Assembly (NCBI GenBank): GCA_037974335.1
Contig: CM075732.1
Span: 99,903,789-99,967,788, forward strand
Source: Prionace glauca
Taxonomy: Eukaryota; Chordata; Chondrichthyes; Carcharhiniformes; Carcharhinidae
Direction of reading: 5' to 3'
DNA: 64,000 nucleotides
The position numbers and the translations under genes are program-made. Positions 34,001-46,000 of this stretch are shown here, one piece after another. Below the pieces are notes generated by a model. The model was not told the origin of the DNA, did not search any database, and saw only the letters and a list, made by a program, of their open reading frames with translations. Positions within the stretch are counted from its first letter, which is position 1. The number at the start of each line of letters is the position of its first letter.

Positions 34001-37000
34001 AAATGCAGATGTATGGGATTGGGGGTGATCTAGGTAATTGGATCAGGAATTGGCTAGCAGATAGGAGACAGAGGGTGGTGGTTGATGGTAAATATTCGTC
34101 ATGGAGTTCGGTTACGAGTGGTGTGCCTCAGGGATCTGTTTTGGGGCCACTGCTGTTTGTAATTTTTATTAATGATCTGGATGAGGGTATAGTTGGATGG
34201 ATTAGTAAGTTTGCTGATGACACCAAAGTCGGAGGTGTGTAGATTATGAGGAAGGGTGTCATAGTTTGCAGGATGACTTAGAAAGGTTGCAGAGCTGGGC
34301 TGAGAGGTGGCGGATGGAGTTTAATGTGGAGAAGTGTGAGGTAATTCATTTCGGTAGGAATAACAGATGTGTTGAGTATAGGGCTAACGGGAGGACTTTG
34401 AATAGTGTGGAGGAGCAGAGGGATCTAGGTGTATGCGTACATAGATCCCTGAAAGTTGGGAATCAAGTAGACAATGTTGTTAAGAAGGCATACGGTGTCT
34501 TGGCGTTTATTGGTAGGAGGATTGAATTTAGGAGTCGCAGCGTCATGATGCAACTGTACACAACTCTGGTGTGGCCACACTTGGAGTTTTGTGTGCAGTT
34601 CTGGTCCCCACATTACAGGAAGGATGTAGAGGCTTTGGAGAGGGTGCAGAGGAGGTTTACCAGGATGTTGCCTGGTATGGAGGGGAGATCCTATGAGGAG
34701 AGACTGAGAGATTTGGGGTTGTTTTCGCTGGAAAGAAGGCGGCTAAGAGGGGATCTCATTGAAACATATAAGATGATTAGAGGTTTAGACAGGGTAGATA
34801 GTGATAGCCTTTTTCCTAGGATGGAGAAAGCTAGCACGAGGGGGCACGACTTTAAATTAAGGGGGGGTAGTTATAGGACTGATGTCAGGGGTAGGTTCTT
34901 TACCCAGAGGGTGGTGAGGGACTGGAATGCCCTGCCAGCTGCAGTTGTAAATACACCTGGTTTGGGGGCGTTTAAGAGATCTGTGGATAGGTTTATGGAT
35001 GAAAAGGGATTGGTTTGGGCTAGTGGGTCATTGTTTTGTAACTGGTCGGCGCAACATCGTGGGCCGAAGGGCCTGTTCTGCGCTGTAATGTTCTATGTTC
35101 TATAACAGGAAATTCTGTCAGTCAGACAATGAATTGGTCAAATTATTAGCAAGTTAATTACATCACAAAACTGTCAACATCAAAGGGACATCTGGGATTG
35201 AGAGTAATTCCTGCCAAACTTTGCAATAATGATTGAATTAGTTTACTTACTATCCACTGTTGCGGACACAGGGTTCTGGTCTCCATCAGGAACCCTAAAG
35301 AAATGCCACACATTAGCTTCATTGAGGCTTTACCACAGAACAGCGCTGTAATATTCACACTCTGGGTGGAGATACTGTTTAGATTTTTCAACATGGATTT
35401 CCCATCTGAGTTTTTTATGGAAGATTTCACGGATGAACAAGATCGATCGATTCATTCCCTAAATAAACAGAACTTGCTCTGGCAATAACACAAAGAATTT
35501 GACCAAAATCAGAAGGCATGCTGGGAAGCTTGATCAGGATGGGTAAATATGATTGGATTGTTTCCTTGTGGGGAGGGTAAAGGGTGAAGTAGGCTGCTTA
35601 CACAGAGTGTCCATTCGAACTGTTCTCCCTTGGTCTGAGCATCATGAGGGACTGTGCAGCTAGTGAGACACAGGCATGAAACCAGCGCTCTGATCGAGTT
35701 CATTAGGTGGGCTCGGTGGGGAATTATCCAGCACTTATATCCTGAGGGTGATGTGCTCAGCAGAAATTTATTCCGATGGTTAAAAAGGACAGTAGGAGGA
35801 GAGGTAATAAGCCGTGGATAACGAAGGAGGTGAAGGAAAGTGTTAAATTAAAAGCGGTGGAGTTTAGAGTAGCTAAGAGCAGTGGACGAGAAGAGGATTG
35901 GGAAAGGTTTAAATGTCAACAAAGATTGACAAAGAAATTGATAAAGGAGGGTAGGAGAAGCTATGAGGCTGGGCTAGCACTTAATATAAAAAAGGATAGC
36001 AAGAGTTTTTATAAATATATAAAAAGGAAGAGGCTGGCTAGGATAAACGTTGGTCCTTTAGAGGATGAGAAAGGGGAGCTAGTGGTAGGGGATAGGGATA
36101 TGGCTAAGGTCTTGAATAACTTCTTTGTTTCTGTCTTCACGGAGGAGGACGTGAATAATTTGCCGGGTGTTAGCGATGGAAAGGTGGTAGGAATGGAGGG
36201 TCTTAATGACATTACTGTTACTAGAGAGGTGGTGCTCGACAGACTGGAGGGGCTGATTGTGGACAAGTCCCCAGGACCGGATGGAATGCATCCGAGGGTT
36301 CTGAAAGAAATGGCGGAGGTGATAGTGGATGCCTTGGTGGTTATTTTCCAGACGTCGCTGGATTCCGGGGAAGTGCCGGAAGATTGGAAAACGGCTAATG
36401 TTACGCCGTTGTTTAAGAAGGGTGGCAGGCAAAAGGCGGGGAATTATAGGCCGGTTAGTTTAACGTCTGTGGTAGGTAAAATGTTAGAAACCGTCATTAA
36501 GGAGGAAATAGCGAGGCATCTTGAGGGGAATTGCTTGATAGGGCGGACGCAACACGGTTTCATTAAAGGGAAGTCGTGTCTGACAAATTTACTGGAGTTC
36601 TATGAGGATGTGTCTAGGGCAGTGGATGGAGGAGAGCCGGTGGATGTGGTCTTTCTGGATTTTCAGAAGGCGTTTGACAAGGTACCTCACAAGAGGTTAT
36701 TGCAGAAGGTCAGGGGACATGGAGTTGGGGGTAGGGTGTTAGCGTGGATAGAGGATTGGTTGTCAAATAGGAGGCAGAGAGTGGGGGTCAATGGATGCTA
36801 TTCGGATTGGCGGTTGGTGACTAGTGGGGTGCCCCAGGGGTCGGTGCTGGGGCCTCAGCTATTTACCATTTATATAGATGATCTGGAGGAGGGAACCGAG
36901 TGCAGGGTGTCGAAATTTGCTGATGACACCAAGATTGGGGGAAAGGCAAATTGTGCGGAGGGTGTGGAGAGTCTGCAGAAGGATCTAGATAGGCTGGCGA

Positions 37001-40000
37001 ATGGGCCAGGAAATGGCAAATGGAATTTAATGTTGGCAAGTGTGAGGTGGTCCACTTTGGTAGGAGGAATGGTAGGAAGGACTATTACTTACGGGGCGAA
37101 AAACTGCAGCAGGCGACGGTGCAGAGGGACCTCGGGGTCCTTGTGCATGAGTCGCAAAAACCCAGCTTGCAGGTGCAGCAGGTGGTCAGGAAGGCGAATG
37201 GGATGCTGGCCTTCATAGCGAAGGGGATTGAATATAAAAGTAGGGAGGTCTTGCTGCAGCTGTATAGGGCATTGGTGAGGCCGCAGCTGGAGTACTGTGT
37301 GCAGTTTTGGGCGCCGCACCTGCGCAAGGATGTTTTGGCCCTGGAGGGAGTGCAGAGGAGGTTTACTCGGCTGATACCGGAGTTGAGGGGATTGAGCTAT
37401 GAGGAGAGGCTGAATAAACTAGGCTTGTACTCGTTAGAGTTTAGAAGAATGAGGGGAGATCTCATTGAGACGTATAAGATGATGAATGGGATGGATAGGA
37501 TAGAGGTGGAGAGACTGTTCCCGCTCAAAAAAGACAGTAGGACTAGGGGGCACAGCCTCAAGATAAAGGGGGGGCGGTTTAGAACAGAGTTGAGGAGGAA
37601 CTTCTTCACTCAAAGGGTGGTGAATCTCTGGAATTCTCTGCCCGTTGAAGTGGTGGAGGCTGCCTCGCTAAATATTTTTAAGAAACGGGTTGATGGGTTT
37701 TTGATAAGAGAAGGGATTAAGGGTTATGGGGAGAGGGCGGGAAGGTGGAGCTGAGTCACGACAGATCAGCCATGATCTTATTGAATGGCGGGGCAGGCTC
37801 GAAGGGCCAGATGGCCTACTCCTGCTCCTATTTCTTATGTTCTTATGTTTCGTACTTTAACTGTTCAAACCTTCCTGACTCTCAGCAGGAGTAAGGTGCC
37901 TGTTGGTCAGTGCTGGGGTCAGTGTGATGCTGTGACAGTTGGACATGACTGGCACCAGTTGAGTATCTGGACATGTGTGGCTCTCATCAGTAGCAGGTCA
38001 CTCCCCGTGAACTGTACACTACAAGGGAAAAGTTACTCCTCACTAAAAGCAGCAAGTTATAAAATAGTGCCCCTGACCAGTTACAGCAACAGACACAAGA
38101 TGAATCATATTTACCTTGGTGTGGAGTTCCTTGCTGAACAGAACCTCTTTTTCACAAGATAACCCGTGAGCAGAGCAACACAGAGCAAGACAACCAAGGA
38201 CAGAATGATAGCCAGGATTAACACAACGGGATCTGAAGTACAGAGACTGTTGTAGGATGACTCTTCTGTAAAATATCAGAATGTTACACACACTACAGCT
38301 TCAGTTTGAGTAATGTACATCGACTGGAATGGAAATAAAATCAGACAGAACCTGTTTCCGTCAGTTTCTGCTGAACACATTCGGGTAAAATTGTCCCTTT
38401 CAAACGGGGCAAGTTAACAGCCTGGAATGAAAGACCAGTGCCACAGAATGGCTTCTTCCTCTAACATTGTTGCCTTTTTTTATGGATCTGAAACAAGTCC
38501 AAAGATCAGTCGTACAGCAGGGCAGAGACCCCTGATCCAATGGCAGTTTGCACCAATACCAAAGAATCGCAGGGGAACATTCAAAAAAATCCCAGAACTT
38601 CCAAACTCTTGTTTGTGTGAAGTTGGGAGGATGAGGAATGATCCCCTGCCTGTCCACACTCACCAAACCTCACTCACTCAGCAACCATCTCTCCAGTGCT
38701 GCACCCAGAGGGATGTGGATGCTCCATTGTTAAATACATTTAAGGCTGGAATAGAGAGATTTTGCTCTGTCGGGGAATTCAGAGATACGGTGACAGAGAG
38801 ATGGGGTTTAACTGGAGTTGGCAGACGCACCTCTGCAATTTCAACCCCAGGAATTAAACTTGAAATTGGGCACATTTCTTCCATCGACAATGTGCTGAAG
38901 TTAGTATTGATTTGGAACCGACATTGTCTGTCTAAAATATAACAAAAGGATGCTGATGATATCTAAAGGTCGGTGTCATGAAAAAAAGGCCCAGATAGAG
39001 TGGACATGGAGAGGATGTTTCTACTGGTGGGAGAGACTGGAACTCAAGGGCACAACCTCAGAGTGAAGGAACACTCCTTTAAAACTGAGATGAGAAGGAA
39101 TTTCTTCAGCCAGAGAGTGGGGAATCTGTGGAACTCATTGCCACACAGGGTTGTGGAGGCCAGGTCATTGAGTGTCTTTAACACAGAAATAGACAGGTTA
39201 TTGATCAGTAAGGGGGTCAGGGGATGTGGGGAGAATGGGGATAAAAATCCTATCAGCCATGATTTAATGGGAAAGCAGACTCAATGGGCCGAGTGGCCTA
39301 ATTCTGCTCCTATATCTGATGGTCTTATGGTCGTACGGTGAGCAGGCAGCGAATGGAGTTGCAGCCCAAGATCAGCCATCATTTGCAGTGGAGTTCCCCA
39401 GGGCTGAGTGCTGGGATCTTGCTTTTCCTCAGATACATGAATAACCGAGACCTTAGCGTACAGAGCACAATTTCAACATTTATGGGTGATCTGAAACTTG
39501 AGAATTTTGGAAACTGTGAGGAATATCGTTTGGAAATTCAACAGGACAGAGACAAAATTTTGGAGTGGGCAGACAGAGAGCAGATAAAGTTCAACACGGA
39601 GAAATGTGAGGAGATACATGTCGGTGGGAAGAACATAAAGAGACAATGTAAATAAGGGTTACAAATCTAAAGGGGACGCAGAAACAGAGACAGCTGAGTG
39701 TGTGAATGTATAATTCATTGAAGCTAACAGGACAGGTGGAGAGAGCAGTTAATAAAGCACACAGTCTCCTGGGCTTTGGAGAAGGATTGTAGAAATTAGG
39801 ACTGATTTCAATGGGGCAGAGAAGGTGGAGAGGAGATTTGAGCCATCGAACCACAGAACACTATAGCCCTTCTTGTCTGTGCCAACTTCTTGTCTATCAT
39901 TTTTCTGCCTTGTCCCACTGACCTGTACCTGGACCATATCCCTCCACACCCCCTCTCACCCATGTACCTGTCCAAGTTTTTCTTAAATGTTAAAAGTTTT

Positions 40001-43000
40001 ATTTACCACTTTATCCGGCAGCTCATTCCACACTCCCACCATACTCTCTGTGAAGATGCCCTCCTAATATTCCCTTTAAACTTTCCCCCCTTCACCCTTA
40101 ACCCATGTCCTCTAGTTTTTATTCCTCCCCTAGCCTCAGTGGAAAAAGCCTGCTTGCATTCACTCTATCTATACCCATCATAACTTTAGACACCTCTATC
40201 AAATTTCCCCTCATTCTTCTATGCTCCAGGGAATAAAGTCCTAACCTATTCAACCTTTCTCTGTAACTCAGTTTTATCCCTTACTATCCCTTTATCCCAA
40301 GTTTATCCCTTACTATCCTTTTGCTCTTAATATACTTGTAGAAGCTCTTAGGATTACCCTTCACCTTGACTGCCAAGGCACCCTTATGTTTTCTTTCAGC
40401 CCTCCTGATTTCCTTCATAAATAGTTTCTTGCATTTTTTAAACTCCTCGAGTGTCTTATTTGTTCCCTGTTGCCGATTCATGTCATACATCTCTCTCTTC
40501 TTCTTTATCAGAGTTCCAATATCCCTCGAGAACCAAGGTTCCTTATTCTTATTTACTTTGCCTTTAATCCTGACAGGAACATACAAACTCTGCACTCTCA
40601 AAATTTCTCCTTTGAACGCCTCCCACTTACCAATCATATCCTTGCCAGAGAACAGCCTGTCCCAATCCACTCTTTTTAGATCCTTTCTCATTTTTTCAAA
40701 TTTGACACATTCAAAATCACTGGAGGTCTGACAGAGAGATCAGGAGAAACTGCTCCCATTGTGAAAGGATCGAGAACCACAGGGAATCAAAATAAAGAAA
40801 TTTATCAAAGCGAAATTAAGAAAAACATTTTCACACAGCGAGTGGTTAGGATCCGGAATGCACTGTCTGAGAGTGTGGTGGAGACAGATTCACACAGCGA
40901 GTGGTTAGGATCCGGAATGCACTGTCTGAGAGTGTGGTGGAGACAGATTCACAAAGCGAGTGGTTCGGATCTGGAATGTACTGTCTGAGAGTGTGGTGGA
41001 GACAGATTCACACAGCGAGTGGTTAGGATCCGGAATGCACTGTCTGAGAGTGTGGTGGAGACAGATTCACACAGCGAGTGGTTTGGGTCCGGAATGCACT
41101 ATCTGAGAGTGTGGTGGAGACAGATTCACACAGTGAGTGGTTCGGATCTGGAATGCCCTGACTGAGAGTGTGGTGGAGACACGTTAACACAGCGAGTTGT
41201 TAGGATCCGGAATGCACTGTCTGAGAGTGTGGTGGAGACAGATTCACACAGCGAGTGGTTAGGATCCGGAATGCACTGTCTGAGAGTGTGGTGGAGATAC
41301 GTTCACACAGCGAGTGGTTTGAGTCCAGGACAGATAGTGAGATTTTACAAGCCCGGCTTCTTGCCTTCAAACAACCACACAACCTCAAACAGACAAGTGT
41401 CCACAGCAAACTACCCAGCCTTCAGGAGAACAGTGACCACGACACCACACAACCCTGCCACAGCAACCTCTGCAAGATATGCTGGATGCTCAACATGGAT
41501 GCCATCATCTCATGTGAGAACACAATCCACTAGGTACACGATATAAACACTTGCAACTCAGCCAATGTTGTCTCCCTGATCAGCTGCAGGAAAGGATGTC
41601 CCGAGGCATGGTACATTGGGGAGACCAATGCAGACACTATGACAACAGATGACTGAACACCGCTCGACAATCACCAGGCAAGACTGTTCTCTTCCTGTTG
41701 GGGAACACTTCAGCGGTCACGGGCATTCAGCCTCTGATCTTCGTGTAAACGTTCTCCAAAGTGGCCTTCACAACACACGAAAACGCAGAATTGCTGAGCA
41801 GAGACTGATAGCCAAGTTCCGCACACATCAGCACGGTCTCAACCAGGATCTTGGGTTCATGTCACTCTATCTGGAACCCCCACGACTTGCCTGGGTTTGC
41901 AAAATCTCAATAACTGTCATGATGGAGACATCTCTTTACCCTGTGCTTGGCCCTATCTCCACTCACATTGTCAGTGACTTTAAGACTTGATTTCCTGTAA
42001 AGACTCGCAAACCAACCGTTACTTTGTAAATTGAGTTTGTATCTTTGTATACCCTGTTTATGAACAGAACTCCCACTTACCGAATGAAAGAGCAGTGCTC
42101 CGAAAGCTAGTAGCTGTGCTACCAAATAAACCTGTTGGACTTTAACCTGGTGTTATCTAAAGTGGAGAAATGTTCAGGGTTCCAGGGAGAAGGCAGGGGA
42201 ATGGTGTGAGGTGAGTGGAGCATTCAGAGCGATGGTGAGGACATGATGGGCCGAATGGTCTCCTCTGCCATTCTGTGATTCAGTTTCTCACTCATGTCCT
42301 TCCAGGCCTGACTCCTGAACCAGCCCAACCTAATTCAATCACTGGAATGAAGGCCTGGATGAGCACTCTGCCATTCTGTCTGCTTCCTTCCATTCCAGGC
42401 ACACACCAGTCACTCAGCATTGACTTACCAGTGACACTGAGCTGGGTCCCTGCTCCATGGATGTAGCTCCACACACTACATCTGTACACAGCTGTATCAT
42501 TGAGGGTCACATTCACAATGGTCAGAATGTAGCTGTTGCTGCCGACATTCCGGGAAGGCTGGAAACGGTGGTGGGAATCCCGGGACTTGGTAATGGTGCC
42601 ATTCACAAACTGGCTGATCAGCCACTCAGTGTGGTAGCCAGCTCTCTGGTAATGCCAGTGGACATCAGTGTCAATCACACTGGCATTGTACATGGCACAT
42701 TGTAAGTCGACAGCCTGACCCTCTGGCACCTTGCTGACTGTTGGATACTGCATGAGGACTGGGTCAGACAATGGAGCTGTTAATATTGAGAAAGAAACAT
42801 CATAGAACTTGAAATGCAACATTTTAGAAATCTTCTTCTGGTTACAGTAATGATTTGCAGAGAATTCTCTCAATCTCCCAACATGGAAATTGTTGTTTGC
42901 AACGAGGGAGGGAATGAGGGGACAAAAGGGGATCTGCTGAATGTTCTAGAATGTGCTGATATTATCCATTCAGTGCACATTCCCACCCACAGAGAACAAA

Positions 43001-46000
43001 CTATCGAACGGATAAACTTCACAATCTTCACAGCTGATTATCGGAAGAACTCAAGTGATTGTTTAAAAAGATGAATGAAAGGTGAAAGTAAAGGAATAAA
43101 GTTTAAAATTTCCTGTATAATAATTACAGCGTGACCACACACAGGCTGATTTACTGCTGCTAATCCTCTTTCTTACCCCATCCTACAATCTGGCCTGGAT
43201 TTTCCCCTTCTGGGATTGTTGGGAATTGGTAAAAAGAGACACAGGGATCCGGAACTTATCCCTCCATTATCGACCTGTGCTGCCCGCTTCAGTGATCTGT
43301 GGAAATTCATTCCAAGATCCCACTCTTCTTTATAATCCTCAAGCCTCCTCCATGCCCCATCATATCCCTCCAAATCCTCAAGCTTGCAGCAACTCCATGC
43401 CCCTTCCATTGCCCCATGCATGCTCCACACCCACTCTCCCAGTATTCTCCACACATAGAAGCAATGTGTTACAAGCACGTCTGGGAAATCATTGAAATGT
43501 TCCTGAAACTGACCCAATGAGCAAAGAGGCTTTGAAATTCTGCTTCAGAAAAATAATATTCGTCTTAAAATCTCAGAGAAATGTCAAATAAATATTGGCA
43601 TTCGTGGTGTCAATGGGTCAAGTTTTATTCCTTTTAACATCTCTTAACTGTGTTCAAGTATACAAACAGGCATTGAAAAACAACAAAGAAAGAAACTTCT
43701 TGAAACTTCCGAAGGGCGTGTCATAAATGGAAGCACTTTGCTTCAAACCCAGTGAATTCGATCTAATTGATGATCTCCAAAGTCAGTTTGGAACTCAGCC
43801 AAGCATTCATAATTGGCCCATCTGATAACTCCAACAAGAGTAGCATATTGAACAGATAGCCAGACAGTAGTTTCTGGAGATGAAATGGCCTGGCACTTGG
43901 CTCTGCTCCGTCTACAGATCCCAGCCTCAAATGTCTTTCCGAGGATGTGGACATTATTGCCTCGTCTAACATATGTTCATCATCCCTAAGACTCTCCCTA
44001 TTCCTGCAACCCAGCAGTGAGCCAAACTTCAAACCTCACCCATTCCTCCTCCCTGATCGCAGCCTCCAGTGCTTCCCTGCTCATTTCTCATGTCCTACAT
44101 CATATTCCCAGAAACCCCTAATTCCCTGAATCCCACCTTGCTCACTGCTTTCCTCACCTTTTCCTCTCCACCCACAGTCATACCCGACACAAAAGAAGAT
44201 GGTTGGAGGTCAATCATCTCAGCTCCAGGACATCACTGCAGGAGTTCCTCAGGGTCGTGTCCTCGGCCCAACCATCTTCAGCTGGTTCATCAATCACCTT
44301 CCCTCCATCATAAGGTCAGGAGTGGGGATGTTCATTAATGATTGGACCATTCATTACTCCTCCATTACTGAAGCAGCCTGTTCCTGCACACAGCAAGACC
44401 TGGACAACATTCAGACTTGGGCTGATATGTGGAAGGTAACATTTCCCCATTCATTTCCCCTTCATATTCAATGGCATTTCCATCACTGAATCCCCCACTG
44501 TCAACATCCTGGGGGTTACCATTGACCAGAAACTGAACTGGACTAGCCCTGTGAAAGCTATGGTTACAAGGGCAGGTCAGAGACTGGGAATCCTGCAGAG
44601 GGTAACTCACCTCCTGACTCCCCAAAGTCTGTCCACCACCGACAAGGTACAAGTCAGGAATGGAATGGAATACTCTCCACTTGCCTGGATGAGTGCAGCT
44701 CCAATAACACTCAAGAAGCTTAACACCATCCAGAACAAAGCCAATGTATTTGATTGGGACACCACCCATCACATTAAACATTCACTCCCACCACCATGGA
44801 CACACAGTGACAGCCGTGTGTCCCATCTACAAGATGCACTGCAGGAACTCACCAAGGCTCCTTTAACAGAACCTTCTAAACCCAAAACCTTTACCATTTC
44901 TACGTTCTGTGACTCTACAACTCGATGACTTTGACTGTAAAAGGACAAGGGCAGCAGGCACATGGGGAACATCACCACCTGGAGGCTTCTCTCCCAGTCA
45001 CTCACCATCCTGACTTGGAAATATATCACCGTTCCTTCACTGTCACTGGGTCAGAATCCTGGAATTTCCAATCCTGACAGCACTGTGGATGTACCTACAC
45101 CACATGGGCTGCAACAGATCAAGAGGTTGTTTCACCACCACCTTCTGAAGGGTAACTAGGGATGGACCCTAACCAGTAATGCCCACCAAGAATGAATATA
45201 AAACAGAAACAGCTGGAGACAGCACTCTGACAAAAAGCTGAGTAAATAAAGGAGAGGGAGAAAGATTAGAAACAAACAGAAACAGAGAAACACAGAAAAT
45301 GTCAAAGGATTGAAGACTGAGAAATCAGGAGCGATGCACAATTTTTATTCTTTGATAAAAGTGCATGAGATCACCCAGTCTATTTTTCTAATGTGTTCCC
45401 TTTACCCCAGGGGTTTGTGATATTTCTCACATACTCACTTCCCACACAGTCACAAGTGGTGATGACTTCAGGAGATTGTTATGTAAACTGGACTTACTGG
45501 TTACATTCAGCTGTGTCCCATTGCCACTGATATCTCCCCACACTGAGCAGTAATAGACGGCAGTGTCACTGGGCTGCACCATGGTGATTGTCAGAATGAA
45601 GCTGTTATTGGAGGTGTGTCTGGAAGGCTGGAATCGCTCAGTGAAACCTGGGCTCCGGTGTATGTTATTCCCTGTATCCTGTGTTAAAACTCTCTCCCTA
45701 TCATTCCCAGGTAGCTCCCGGGACCAGTGAACATCAGTGTGTGTCACTGTGGCGTTCCTCACGGTGCACTGTAACCGTGCAGTCTGACCCTCTGTGACAC
45801 GTTCCACACTCGGAGACTGGATAAGGACTGGAACATTCACACCTTTAAAGGAAACATATCAACAACTTAAAAAATAGTGCAAAGGTTGTAAATATCACAA
45901 ATGTTTCAATGAAAAATGCATCAGCTGACATTATTTTGGGGAAATAGTAAATAAATCATCAAATGCCCTGATCTGAAAAACTCAAAGGTTTTGAGATGTC

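Larger units (their letters stand above)
39858..45842. repeat. Segmental duplication, copy B
   Basis: Paralogue of 11,455-17,321 (see there). Copy B retains about 2.6 kb (41,932-44,516, including V3) that copy A lacks, and carries the amplified 59-bp repeat. It lacks about 1.4 kb of the CR1 found in copy A. Confidence 0.9.
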
